This document shows positions 22,491-48,802 of a stretch of 64,000 nt of DNA, piece by piece; the first letter of the stretch is position 1, and each line of letters begins with the position of its first letter. Origin of the DNA: Chionoecetes opilio (taxonomy: Eukaryota; Arthropoda; Malacostraca; Decapoda; Majidae). The DNA lies in the NCBI GenBank assembly GCA_016584305.1, contig JACEEZ010011076.1:523501-587500 (forward strand). Reading direction: 5' to 3'. The notes beneath the pieces are model-generated. The model did not search any database. It was not told where the DNA came from and saw only the letters and a program-made list of their open reading frames with translations. The position numbers were made by a program, and so were the translations under genes.

Positions 22491-22702
22491 GTTAACCCTT
22501 CACGCCCAGATCGTTCCTTTACTATAAAGAATCGTTTGTTGTTAGCCATAAAATTACGAAAAGTAACTTAATGTACCAAATTAGCTAGTGGACGAGGATA
22601 CTAAACAGGTCATAGCTATAAAATATTGCTTATATTCACTAAAAATCGTCTAATGGTACCCAAATTACAATGCAAATAACGGTCTGGGCTTCAAGGGGTT
22701 AA
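22491..22702 (-). mobile_element. PiggyBac-like MITE, copy 3
   Basis: Reverse-orientation copy running from TTAACCCTTCACGCCCAGAT to GGGCTTCAAGGGGTTAAG. It is uninterrupted, so it shows the ancestral sequence across the site that is split in the copy at 37265-38137. Confidence 0.8.
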
Positions 22703-24251
22703 GATTAGTTTTATCAACCCTGCCATATCTCGCTTACTACCTTATGAAGGACTAATCTTAACTAATACCCATTATCTTACCTTAAGGCAGCGCCCGACAG
22801 CCTCAGGAGTGTACAAGTGCCGTATAAGTTAACTAACGAAGAAATAAGGATGCAGGGTCAACCAGCCCGGCCTTCTTCCTGTTATTACGCCTTCAGCTGC
22901 TGCAGTTGACGCTTGACAATCGGACCTCGGGGCCTCGGAGGGGCTAGGAAGCAAGGAAGCTAGAGAAAGGAGGAAGGTGATTCTTAAGTAGTTTCAATGC
23001 AGCGAAAGTGCTGCCATCTCACCGGGATGTATCATGTATACCACTGGCGTCTGGCGCACTCCGATTCAAGTGTGAGGTATTTTTTATTTTAAGGCAGACT
23101 CAAAGAAAACGCGCGCGCAGCAACACACTGTATGGTGGAAGAAACCTTGGAAGAAACTTGCTTTTACTCTGTCCTACGTAAGTATAGCCTGGGTTCTTAG
23201 ATGTTTATTTGTTGTGTATTTACATATATTGTTAAGATAATAGCAGCAAATGGGCGCAAAAGACGTAAAAGATATATTTAAGGGGATAAATAAGCTGAGA
23301 ACGGCTCAACAAGAGATTTCAAAACCAAATACCGAAGAACGTCCAGATTCGTGATCAGCACGTACGAAAGCTAATGGGAACAACGTGTCATCAAAATCTG
23401 GTGAGAACAAAATTTGGGCAAATTTTGAAGGGCAAATCCTTGAAAGATTTAGTGAAAAATACATTTTCATTAATATCTCGAGAACCGTAGTAGCTACCGT
23501 ACCTACGTAGGCGAAAAAGGTATAGAGTGTAAATGAGTCAAGTTTACAACTGCCGTCCCCCAGGTTTAAACGTATTTTATAATTTCATTAATAATAATCC
23601 AATAAATCAAAGGTTTGTAAAATAAAAAAAACTTTATATCAAAAACTTGATTTGGTAAGAAAGAACGGATAGAGCATAGGGTAGATCTCGTTAAGCTGGA
23701 CATAATTTACTAGCGTCAATTTTCGTCTACGGTCAATAGTTTCATAGAAAAATGGGAGAAAACCAAATCAAGCCAGATTTTTGGTTATTTTTGCAGCCCT
23801 AAATTTTGAAAACTTGTATTTTCATACATACGTGAAATGTTTTTACATCTTTGGATGTGCAATAACACTTGTTATATATTATTTCCTCAAAGAAGAATAT
23901 TTTTTTGTGAAAAAGACGTAACAAATATTTTTACAGGGATAAATAATTAAGCTCAGCACGGGTATGTGTCTATGGTAGGGTAAAAATGTTCATGTCCACA
24001 CATGTAGCACATAATATTCTGTAACGTAGTCATTTAAATGTATTAGTAGGCCTGGGAATCGTTATACGGAATATGTTTTGTTCGATTAGCAAAACCTCGT
24101 TGAATGGTATACGATGCAGCCGGATGACCTCTTTTACAGCGTTTCTTCTAATGAACAGGCTATATTTCCATTTTTTTCTTCCACTGTTTTTCCTACTCTC
24201 TTTGATTAATCATGCTATTTTTATTTTCTCTTCGTGATCATATTTTGCTTC
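22703..24251. other. Intergenic, slightly GC-richer at 22780-23130
   Basis: No exon recognised on either strand. The GC-richer part with a CGCGCGCGC run near 23110, followed by a donor-like ACGTAAGTATAG at 23175, could be a promoter with a non-coding first exon, but this is speculation. The rest is AT-rich. Confidence 0.35.
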
Positions 24252-24313
24252 CAGTGGCGTACTCAGAAAATTGAAAAGGGGGGGGGGGGATATACATATA
24301 TGTATATATAAAG

Positions 24314-24346
<33 letters not shown>

Positions 24347-24440
24347 ATAAATATATATTTCTTATTATTTATTCCTTGCAAAAAGGGGGGGGGGGGCATG
24401 GCCTCATGCCCCCCCACCCCACTGTCTCGGTACGCCACTG
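24252..24440. mobile_element. hAT MITE, copy 1 of a flank-swapped pair
   Basis: Termini CAGTGGCGTACTCAGAAAAT and (complement of the right end) CAGTGGCGTACCGAGACAGT. The interior is G-run, TA repeats, G-run, C-run. The left 8-bp flank is TTTGCTTC and the right flank AACGGGAC; these do not match each other but match the opposite flanks of copy 2 at 25955-26241. Confidence 0.88.
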
Positions 24441-24549
24441 AACGGGACCATGAAACTATCGCTAGTTCTCCGCAAAAAAATAAAAAAAATTTAATTCATG
24501 GGTTTAAGGCAATATTTATGTTAGATGATTAAACCAATATATGCTTGTA

Positions 24550-25533
24550 CATAGACCACTGTATACCTGGACTGCGCACGGAATATCGGCCTGTTGCACA
24601 TGGGCCTAAACTTGCCCTGAAGTCGGAGGGCCGCTCGGATTCATAATATATATATATATATATATCGCATCATATAGACTGGTTTATCAGTATATATGAT
24701 ATACTGTAATCTTCGTAAATGTTTGTTCTATAATATTATCAAATAAAAAACAATAAAACACGCTAAAGAAATGCCATTACGAGACTCTGAAGAAATATGC
24801 ATGAACTTAATATTCACTTCAACTCTTCGCCATTTAAAACTTTGCGAGTCAACTTTTATCATGAAGGGTATCAATAGAAGCGCAATTTTATTAGCTTTCC
24901 ATTGATGTATTGCGTTTTCTGATAAATGAATTACCCCCATGCATAAATTAGCGTTAACTAAATAAATAAAATCATCAATCGGGTAACTTTCCCGATTGAT
25001 GAGGTTATTTATTTAGTCAACGCTAATTTATACATGGTGCTAATTCATTTGTCAGAAAGCGAAATATATAAGTAAATAAATAACATCATCAATCGGGAAA
25101 ATTACCCGATTGATGATTTTATTTATTTATTTAACGCTAATTTATGCATGGTTCTAATCCATTTATCAGATAACGAAATATATCAATGGAAAGCTAATAA
25201 AATTGCGCTTCTATTGATACCCTTCATGATAAAAGTTGACTAGCAAAGTTTTAAATGGCGAAGAGTTAAGTGAATATTAAGTTCATGCATATTTCTTCCT
25301 AGTCTCGTAATGGCATTTCTTTAGCGTGTTTTACTGTTTTTTATTTGATAATATTATAGAACAAACATTTAGGAAGATTACAGTATATCATATATACTGA
25401 TAAACCAGTCTATATGATAGTCCATAGACCACTATATCTCTTTGTCGGGCGGGGCAGGCCGCTATGCAGCTTGTAATTTCAAAACATTGCCGCGTGAACA
25501 GTCCACGACTCCACTGGTATACAGTGGTCTATG
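24550..25533. mobile_element. 984-bp element with CATAGACCACTGTATACC termini and 7-bp target duplication
   Basis: Perfect 18-bp inverted termini (24550-24567 and 25516-25533) are flanked on both sides by GCTTGTA (24543-24549 and 25534-25540), a perfect 7-bp duplication. The outer segments are unique sequence; the middle holds a foldback element (24665-25427). No transposase is present. A 7-bp duplication does not fit Tc1/mariner, piggyBac or Harbinger; hAT-, P- or Dada-like groups remain possible. The same termini flank the 37-bp insertion at 61745-61781. Confidence 0.85.
24665..25427. mobile_element. Foldback element nested in the 984-bp element
   Basis: The left arm starts ATCATATAGACTGGTTTATC; its complement ends the right arm (GATAAACCAGTCTATATGAT). 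Arms extend to a centre with two hairpins built on ATCAATCGGGTAA / TTACCCGATTGAT (24970-25005 and 25083-25125). Arm sequence is shared with 4150-4403. No coding capacity. Confidence 0.85.
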
Positions 25534-25954
25534 GCTTGTAGTATTTTTTTCCATTTGTTATCATGCGTGCTTCACAGTCCACAGTTTGGGTTTGGGTTAC
25601 GTTAGCCAGCCAACCTTGTTGGAAGGCCTTATTTCTTCCCTTTCTGCTTTACATCACGGTAACCATCGATATTAGGTGGCCAGCAAGAGTAAGTACGTGT
25701 GTATCATTGTCTATGCAAGCCACAGTAGGTCTGTAGAGTCAGGGGATAAAGAGTGAAATAAGGGTTGTTTACATCGGGCACCCAGACATTCCCACAGCCA
25801 GGCATTAGCCAAGCGTTATCGCCAATCTGACATTATATTGGCTTTCATATTTAATTCCTCGGTCTTGATAAGGGCGAGTCTACTCTATAACATTTCCTTA
25901 ATAAATGGATAATTAGTGAGAAAGCAGTGGTTTGTGGGACCGTATTAACGGGAC

Positions 25955-26009
25955 CAGTGGCGTACCCAGAAAATTGAAAAGGGTTGGGGGGCAATATATA
26001 TATATATAT

Positions 26010-26089
<80 letters not shown>

Positions 26090-26116
26090 TATATTATATA
26101 TACATATATATTATAT

Positions 26117-26147
<31 letters not shown>

Positions 26148-26241
26148 TCTATATAATAAATATATATTTCTAATTATTTATTCCTTGGAAAAGGGGGGGG
26201 GGGCATTGCTGCATGCCCCCCCCACCCTCGGTACGCCACTG
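25955..26241. mobile_element. hAT MITE, copy 2 of a flank-swapped pair
   Basis: Termini CAGTGGCGTACCCAGAAAAT and CAGTGGCGTACCGAGGGTGG (right end, complement), with an expanded (TA)n interior (25993-26146). Left flank AACGGGAC (25947-25954), right flank TTTGCTTC (26242-26249). It is the same family as 24252-24440 and in the same orientation. Confidence 0.88.
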
Positions 26242-26249
26242 TTTGCTTC

Positions 26250-27663
26250 CCTTATGATTTCCTGTGTCTGTTACTACTGTTATTCATACAAATGTTACTA
26301 TTTTCTTTCTCGACCCTGACTTTCCTTCTTTTCTTATCTACGTTTTTTTTTTTTCTTTTTTCGTCAGCCATCTTCTTTCTGCCCGGCATGTGTGAGAGGA
26401 AATAGTTAATTCGGACACACATGCAGGTTACTAAGGATAATAAAAAAGAAACAGAATTGGCAATAAATATATAACTTATCATGACACTGATTCCAGGACA
26501 ACACAGACGCGCATCAATATACACTTATATAGTTATTTCCATATTCTCACGCAGTAATTTTGGCTGCTCGTCTAACTAATCAACAAATACTATATTATAC
26601 TTAGTAGGTACTTATTGTGATCATATTATGGTACTCACGTGACCAGCTACAGTAACTACTATTTGTTTACCTAGTCTCCAGATCAACAGCTGCTCTAAGT
26701 AATAAGTATAAAAGAAAATAATCTCCATGTGGACAGCTGATATGGGAAATAAGGATAGTAGAATATAATGAGTCTGCATAAAGCCTACAGTCGGCCTATA
26801 CATTGCAGCCTCTATTCATGTATAATATCATCTCTCACAATCATTCATAAACCTACCTAACTTTCTTCTTTTAGCCTTAAATGTAGTATATCGTTATCAC
26901 GTTAACTGACTAGCTGCTAAGTCAGTTCCATTCATTCACTATCCTACTGTAGACATTCCTTTCTGCCTATCACTTACTTACACTTATATATAAATTCACT
27001 CATATGGTAATAAATCCTAAATCGCTCATTTATTATGATACTCTTGATTACTTGTATCTATTTTGCTCTAGATAAGGTTCTTACAATAGTTAATAAATAA
27101 TCTCCGGGTCAGCAACTTCTAAGACCAATTCTATAATCAATAAGTCGGTTGGTGCAGGACAGCTTCACACTCAGGACATCTCAACCCGCATCTTCCAAAA
27201 GCAACAGCTCTTTCAAATTCTCGCACTTGAGCAACACTTGAGGGAAGGCCCCCACTATGGACATTTTCCATTATACTACTGAGCAGAGAATTTTTCGCCT
27301 AGAAAATTAACAGAATTTCCAGAGTGGCCGCGCTATGCTGTGATGCCTATGAATAACATAACATTTATACCTGATAAATGACAATCCGTCTATAGAAAAA
27401 AAGGAAAAAAAGCGTGTTTGCTGAGTGATGTCTTACTTAACATGATCACAAGCCCACTCTGGGGCACCACACAGGGGTCGCGACCACCTGGCTCACCAGC
27501 GGGACTCCAAAATCATGCCCAGCAAGATGTGTCCATTACAGTCTGTATGAATATCCTTCACCATTGTACTTCGGTGTAGTGGCAGCCCAGTCACCCTGGT
27601 ACTCCACCACTATGTACGGCAGCTTTATCATGTTGGTGACAAAGCATACCGACACCCCTAGCC
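26250..27663. other. Intergenic and 3' flank of SARDH
   Basis: AT-rich sequence, no exon or transposon terminus recognised. The part near 27400-27663 is likely SARDH 3' UTR (minus strand), but I see no clear cleavage signal. Confidence 0.4.
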
Positions 27664-38947
<11,284 letters not shown>

Positions 38948-39487
38948 CTTGCACGAGATTTACTCTAAAGGAAAAAGTGTAATTTAGTATATTATTTATT
39001 ATGTGCTTGAAGTATCAATTATTAGAAATATCATTAAAGTACCTAGTAACAGTGGATTGGACTTGAATAGATAGTTTTTGATTTATTCATCTATTTATGA
39101 AGTTTTATATACATGTCATTTATGGAATTGGAGATATAAATGTATGATACAATACAATACAGGAAATGTATGATACAATCGATAGAAAGGCAATCATGCC
39201 TTTCATGCCCATGACAGGCATGGTATTTCAGATGTATGGTCACAGTATGGAGTATACGAGTCTATAAAAAATTATTATGAAATTATCTAGGCTTATAAAC
39301 TATTAATTGTTTGTGGAGCTGGTACTTTGTTACATTATGTGCCGGCCCACTTGATCGGGAGAAAGTCAATTGTATGAAGGAAAACAACTATGATTTATCT
39401 TATACGTATGTTTGGTTGTGAAGGTCTACTTAATTTCGCACGCAATGGTAGAGAAAGTGGCGGTTGATGAGCTCCTTAGAGACAGTA
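38948..39487. other. SARDH 5' flank, no gene seen
   Basis: AT-rich DNA upstream of the SARDH start codon; 5' UTR and promoter must be here, but no motif stands out. A short CAATACAATACAGGAAATGTATGATACAAT duplication-like run occurs near 39140-39180. Confidence 0.4.
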
Positions 39488-39717
39488 TAAAGCTACCCAC
39501 ACACGATCAATAATATTGACATCAATAACTGTAAAAAAAAAAAAAAAAAAAAAAAAAAACCGGCGGTCACAAATGGTTCAATAATATTGATCAATTGTAT
39601 GATGTATTGGACTACAATTGTGGAGCTGACGTCAAGTAGAGTACCCTGCCGACATCAGACCATGGAGCGGATTGTGATGGCGTTATTGTGCTTGCGCTAG
39701 CATTGGCAGTAGAAAGG

Positions 39718-40060
39718 AAAAAAAACAAAAAACGCCGAAGGAGATGTTGGACAAAGAGATGGTTGTTGAACCGAAAAGAATATGTGAGAAACTCCTGCAG
39801 GAACTGCGAGCAAACGTGCCCCAGGACTACAAAAAATACCTAAGAATGGATGAAAGATGCTTCGATGTCTTGCTCAGTATGGTAGAGGCACATAAAGAAA
39901 AGCAGAGTACCGTAATGCGAGACGCAATTCCAGCAAACCAACGACTGTCCACACCCTTACGGTACCTGCATAGCGACTGAAACACATTTGAGGACCTTAA
40001 ATTTGGTAGTGCTATATCACCCCAATCGATTGGCCAAATCGCAATGGAAATCTGTTAATC
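39718..40060 (+). pseudogene. Harbinger transposase N-terminus, frameshifted
   Basis: Basic leader KNKKRRRRCWTKRWLLNRKE (the RRRxWVRPWLLRR block of PIF/HARBI1 proteins) reads in one frame. The next part, LLQELRANVPQDYKKYLRMD and LSTPLRYL, is in another, so a frameshift lies near 39785-39800. In-frame stops at 39978 and 40056 then interrupt NTFEDLKFGSAISPQSIGQI, the following conserved block. The rest of the roughly 350-residue protein, including the DDE residues, is not found. Confidence 0.85.
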
Positions 40061-40555
40061 CACATGAAATGTGTCAGCAAATACATAAAGGTAAGAATAA
40101 TATTCAATCCTCAGAATGTAGTTTTAATGTTTGAACATTTGCAATAGAAACTTAAATATAACAAATGTTATGCCATTATTAATGAGTAGTGCCCACAAAA
40201 ATGTAACTAAAAAACAATTCCAGTATTCGTAAATAATACATAGACCTTCCACTGCTATATAATTGTTATGTGACATGTTATCACTACTGGTAGGTAATTT
40301 GTAAAGCTGTGTACAGATTATCCGCATTGCAATATCAACCTCGTCTACATTTGGCTAAACATTCAGAAACTACGTATATGGAATGTATCACTATTGTTAT
40401 TATGTAGAGTAACAAACTGTAGTCAACATTTCCGTGGATTACACACTTAGCGTTTTACTCCATAGTCTGCTATCAATTAGCAACTTTAAAAAATCATTAT
40501 TACGCATATGAAAATAATCTATTTCTTCACGCGTATCTTTGAAAATATGTAATCA

Positions 40556-40575
40556 ATATATATATATATATATAG

Positions 40576-40637
<62 letters not shown>

Positions 40638-40649
40638 GTAATATATAAT

Positions 40650-40706
<57 letters not shown>

Positions 40707-40709
40707 ATA

Positions 40710-40788
<79 letters not shown>
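40556..40788. repeat. (TA)n microsatellite in the Harbinger element
   Basis: TA repeat with scattered imperfections over about 230 bases. It lies where the transposase catalytic core would be expected. Confidence 0.95.
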
Positions 40789-41009
40789 GTAAATTAATTA
40801 CAGTTGGCTACTATACCTACCTTAGGCTACACAAGTGCTTGTGGGCCCTTCGGACCCATGTATTGATGTTTTGTAGTAGTAGTATATATTAAACAAAATG
40901 TGATTGCAAACTCCAATCGTGTTGTTGCTGTCGTTGGTCACTGGTCAAAGTGCCTCGGGATAGACCACGTTCCGTGTGATTCCAAACCTTTGTGTTCCGT
41001 GTGATTCCA

Positions 41010-41535
<526 letters not shown>

Positions 41536-41684
41536 CTACTCCTATAGTATATTAGATGTTTGGTGACTACCTGATTTAACAAAAAATCAATTGTGCTAAC
41601 TTGTAACAACTATTATATTGGCTGAAGTGTATAACATTAATTGGCAATAGTATTATCTGAGTTATCACTATGACTGGCATGAGC

Positions 41685-43543
41685 TTACTCTGATTTGAGG
41701 GAGATGCTCTGACCACTGATATCAGATGTAAATGGTGAAATGAAACTCTCAGTGGGTGTGCTGAACCTACTAGCTGGAACATTTATCTGCACAGAATGAC
41801 GATGCAGAGTTCCCATTTGCCCTTCAAATATAATTTCATTAATGGCCTTCTTTGCCAAAATTTGTTGCCCCCTATCCATTTTTGACACCTCGTATGCCCA
41901 CATTTTTCCCAATAGAGCATTTTCATTCTCAGTTTCTGACAACCGCTTACAAGCCAAAAAGATTAGCTCATTTCGCTGATCACCTTCATCTGCTTGTCGT
42001 TTCCTCTGGGGGGTTGGCTTAGGGTGATGACTGGTTGATGGACCAACTCTTTTCTCCACGTTTCCCTGAAATGATGATAGCGTACACTAATGTACATACA
42101 CCAAGTATTAATGCATATGACAATGAGTCATTCAGCATTGTAGCAATGGCTGTAGCAAATACTAAATATGAAATATTGATGGTGGATGTAGGAATTAATG
42201 GTCGCGTGTCAGATGGAGGGAGGGCTTATTAGGCACACCAAGTTTGGAGAAATGTTTCTAGTAATTCTCTAGGAATTCCTGAACCCACAAACGTAAGTGG
42301 TACGAACAGAAAGCTCCACTTGTTTTCCTTGGTGACGATGCTTTTGCCATGAGTGAAACCTTTTCAAGCCTTACACCCCAATTACAGGTAAGCTGAATAT
42401 CCATGAGCGAATATTCAATAATAGATAATCTCGTGCACGCAGGGTCGCGGAAAATGCATGGGATTTTGACTGCACGTCTTTCAGAGAGATATTCTGCTTG
42501 CTCCGGAGAAAGCTCAGACAATCGTGCTAGCATGCTGCTACTTGCACAACTTTTTGATAGCTAGTAAGTCTGGTTCATGTCACTCAAGGAAGTGCTGGCT
42601 GAAAGAATCTAGAGACTGGTGAACTGCACGATGGGTCATGGCGATCCTCAGGGGTACAGTCAATAAACCTGCAGCCAACCCAGAGCCAAAACATGTCTAA
42701 CAGGGCTAAGGAAATAATAATCCGGTACCGTGAGTACTTTTGTATGAGGGAGCAGTTCCATGGCAAACACAAAGATGTTCCTATGGACAGGGTGAATGAT
42801 GAAAAGAAGAAAGGTCAGGCTGTCTTCATAAAACAAGGAGGAATAGACGAGTAATTGACAAGACGAGTAATAGACGAGTAATTGACATTGACAAATTGAT
42901 TTCGAAAGAAATATTGTGAAAGCAGTAAGCACAAGACATTATATCCTGGTGTTCCGCCATCAGGTAGACCAGACAAAGCTGTGTTTGTGTAGTCTATTAA
43001 TGCATATATGTTATCATTTGCTACACGAATGTAGGCTATAATTATTATGCCACAACATTTGGATATATTTATCCTTGTAGGCTATTCAGGATTACGTAGA
43101 AAATAAATGATTACATTGGTAATAAATTTACAGTAGATACTCACCAGTGTTTCATTGTCATCTCCTTCCTCCATAACGTCGATGCTACTCCTTGAAACTG
43201 AAGGGGTTTCTTGATCACTGAGGAAAAGCATTTCTTCAAAGTACCATAGACTTGATTCATAAACTTCATCAGTCGCCACTCCCGATTTTTGTGAGTCACA
43301 AACTTTTTTTAGTTCCTTCTTGAAATTTGTACGGAGAGCATTGATTTTTTTCTTCACGTCATCAATGGTAGCCTCTGGGAATTTCTCTTTGTATTTCCTG
43401 TATAATATTTCGTATGACTTCAACTTCTTGTTTCGATCACTATACTCATCTGATTTTACTTGCCAAAGAGCTGGAAGGTTCCGGTACACTTCAATAAATT
43501 CAAGAATAAACTTCCTATGCTCTTTTTTTGAGGCGCCTGACAT
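41685..43543 (-). CDS. MADF-domain protein of the Harbinger element (2 exons)
   Basis: Exon 1 43145-43543 (ATG at 43543) and exon 2 41685-42065, joined in phase 0 by GTGAGT/TTTCAG, give 259 residues. Residues 1-110 form a MADF (Myb/SANT-like) domain: [20 protein letters not shown], then [20 protein letters not shown]. The second exon has a basic stretch ([15 protein letters not shown]) and a C-terminal [20 protein letters not shown] block often found in MADF proteins of PIF/Harbinger elements. There this protein binds DNA and helps the transposase enter the nucleus. It is intact although its partner transposase is broken, so it may be a recent loss or a retained gene. A host MADF gene is possible, but the enclosing terminal repeats argue against it. 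Confidence 0.8.
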
Positions 43544-43738
43544 CCTTCCTTCTCGAGCTATCAGGAGAGACTGGGAGAATATTGATCAATATTATTGAAG
43601 CTACCACAGTGCGCTGGAGCACTGGAAGCGTGTGTGGTTACGGTAACCACACACGATCAATAATATTGACTTCATGTCAATATTATTGACAGAAAATCAA
43701 TATGTCGTCAATATATTGATCAATCCTTCAATACAACC

Positions 43739-44356
43739 CAGGGGTTCCCAACCGGTGGGTCGCGAAGGCTTGGCAGGGGGGTCGCGAAGCCTTGCTAGAA
43801 ATGGCTTAGGAGAATATTTTTTTAACTCATCGATTTGATTTTTTTATGCTTTTATATTTTTCTTGCTTTTGTTTCAGTGCAAAAAACGTGTTTAGATAAT
43901 TATTATCATAAAATTGTGTTCATTGTGTTGATGGTGGGAGGCACGAAACGAGTCTCTCTGTGGCTTGCTATTTATTTATTCTGTTATGCCAAAGTTGGAC
44001 CAATGCTGTAATTTCCAATCCTGCCACTAGCTGGGTTGGCCTGCTGTTGAAAACTGCGGATGTTGAGATTATTGAAGGAATTATTGTGTTCGTTTATATT
44101 TTTCGTTCTCAAATGATTAGGTTGGAGAAATTTATTTATCTATCTATTTACTTTATTATGCCAAAGTTGAACCAATGCTGTAATTTAGCTTGCTGATAAA
44201 TAATTACAGAATTCATTAATATTTTTTGTTTATATGTTTATTTCCCTTTCCTTAACAGAAAACTCAATGTAAATCGAGCTGCTGATAGCAGGGGGTCCTG
44301 TGGGTTTCAAGATTTTGGGAAAGGGGTCGCGAGTGTAAAACCGTTGGGAACCACTG
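43739..44356. mobile_element. hAT MITE nested in the Harbinger element
   Basis: Termini CAGGGGTTCCCAACCGGTGG and (complement) CAGTGGTTCCCAACGGTTTT, the widespread hAT/Charlie-type end with GGGTCGCG subterminal motifs. Flanks ATACAACC and AATAACCA match only partly. A CCAAAGTTGGACCAATGCTG unit is present twice inside. It splits the right terminal region of the Harbinger element. Confidence 0.82.
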
Positions 44357-44401
44357 AATAACCAATACACAGTCAATAATATTGATTGTGTGTGGGTAGC
44401 T

Positions 44402-44813
44402 TTAATAAAAACGGAGAGCCACTCATTGGGGGTCGCGTGGACTAGGCCAGAGTAACTTTAATATATCAGTTACTCTGGACTAGGCGAGCATGGAGGCAGA
44501 AAAAGAGCCAAAGATACCAACTGGAAACATAATGCTGACCAGAATATAGTATTGCCTACTATAAAAATAAATCAAGTGTGTGGGCTGAATAAACTGATCT
44601 TGGCTACGGACATGTCAGGCAACTATTTCATGGCGTAACCATTATTATATAGCCTTCGTTTATGCTACAAAACAGGTGACCACTCATCACCAACTCCATT
44701 ATTAATATACGTCATGTTCATACGTATTACAGGTAAATGCTTCCCTGTTTACTTTGATTATAAGATGTGTTCCCCTTTATACATGTATTTATCTACTTCT
44801 TTCACTTTTTTTT

Positions 44814-44815
<2 letters not shown>
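44402..44815. other. Intergenic, no feature recognised
   Basis: AT-rich, no gene and no transposon terminus seen. Confidence 0.4.
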
Positions 44816-46480
<1,665 letters not shown>

Positions 46481-46500
46481 GGTCAATTTGTCGATACACA

Positions 46501-47288
<788 letters not shown>

Positions 47289-47291
<3 letters not shown>

Positions 47292-47764
47292 CTTACGTAA
47301 CTAACTACAGCAACCAAACTCCTATAAATACATCAATGGTTATACAATAGTGCGCATTTCTATTTCCTCACATTATTTATCGCCATCTCGTAAATTCTTT
47401 ATGCACTACAGCTAAATGAAGATCGATAAGTGAGTGAATGAACAGGGAAACAAAAACATGTCAAAAAATAGACTGTGGCGAGGAATTTGACACGCATCGA
47501 ACCTTATTATAGTCTGGGCAAGTGTTCCTCGTGTGTTACTGCGTCTGCGTGGGGAAGATGGGGAAGCAGTTCACCAGCTGATACACACAATTATATATAC
47601 ATAGTTAAAATGATGCGCCACTTGCAGAGGTGAGAATGACTGAAGTATAATATTTCTATGGTTTGGTTCTCTAATCCAAATCAATTCATAAAAAAAAACT
47701 TATTTGACTTCAGTTTTTACGTAACGTTACCTGCCACGCTTTGTATGAGTTCAAAAAAAAATCT
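47289..47764. other. Intergenic, no feature recognised
   Basis: No open frame or terminal repeat that I can support. Confidence 0.4.
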
Positions 47765-47772
47765 TGTTGAAG

Positions 47773-48534
47773 CAGGGGCGTATTTAGGATCTTGAAACAT
47801 TGGGGGCTTAGCCCAGCCAAGAGATCTTTAAATTTTTACAGGATAATTTGCAATTTATTTATGAGTATAATGAATATAAGATGTGAGACACTGTGCTCTA
47901 CCAAAAGGCTCCGGTAATTTGCTTAGGATAACTTTCGAAACATGAAATTAAAATAAAATTAAGAGAATCTGAGTTGGGGTTCAACTTCGATATTATTTTT
48001 ATAGGAGATAAATATATTATCATCAGTAGGAGTAAAACACTAAGAAAAAGAGAGCTTTGGCGTGATGAAGCAGTCATATAGATTGTATATTCCCAATGCT
48101 TTGTTCAGTACTTAAGTCTGGCCAACCTCGGTCTTATAACTACTTTTTATGTTTACATCACAAAGGACTGGGCACAAAATGCACATGGAAAAAAATGCAC
48201 TTCTGTTAACTCTGTGTGTTGTCCATCTGATATTCTCTTCTTCACCTCTCCAAAAGGTATTTTGGTGTCTCCTCTGTCATGCACTCCTCATCTCCTCTGT
48301 TCTCTCCACCTCTCTCATGTCCTGCTCATAAAAAGGATGCCATCAGCATACGCTAAGTAACATCTAACCAAATATCTTGTTTTTTACTATAATATTATGT
48401 TGGCCCCAGTCAGAGCTTACCTTATTTATGTGAGAGAGAAAAAAAAAAAAAAAAAAAAGGTATTTGAGATCCGGGACTATTCATAAAACATTCGGGGCTA
48501 CAGCCCCCAATGCCCAGGCCTAACTACGCCCCTG
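47773..48534. mobile_element. 762-bp hAT element with perfect 8-bp duplication
   Basis: Ends CAGGGGCGTATTTAGG and (complement) CAGGGGCGTAGTTAGG, each followed closely by TTGGGGGC. TGTTGAAG is duplicated exactly at 47765-47772 and 48535-48542. No transposase; an A-run occurs near 48440. A non-autonomous hAT. Confidence 0.92.
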
Positions 48535-48560
48535 TGTTGAAGTATTGCAGAATAACTTTA

Positions 48561-48800
48561 CCGTCAATAACACTATAGTCGCCACGGTGCACTAATGTCG
48601 CCAGGCGCCATATATTACGAATTTTACCATCACTACAGACTTGTATGTGTCACTGAAAACAGGTACATCACATAAACTACTGTCCATGCCTCTTCCGTGG
48701 CACATACAAGTCTGTAGAGATGCTTTAGTGGTGAAATTCGTAATATATGGCGCCTGGCGACATTCGTGCACCGTGGCGACTATTATAGTGTTATCTACGG
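48561..48800. mobile_element. 240-bp Tc1/mariner-like MITE, nearly a full hairpin
   Basis: Ends CCGTCAATAACACTATAGTC and (complement) CCGTAGATAACACTATAATA, with the shared inner block GGTGCAC..TGTCGCCAGGCGCC and ATATATTACGAATTT on both arms. TA duplicated at 48559-48560 and 48801-48802. Same terminal family as 37380-38043. Confidence 0.9.
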
Positions 48801-48802
48801 TA

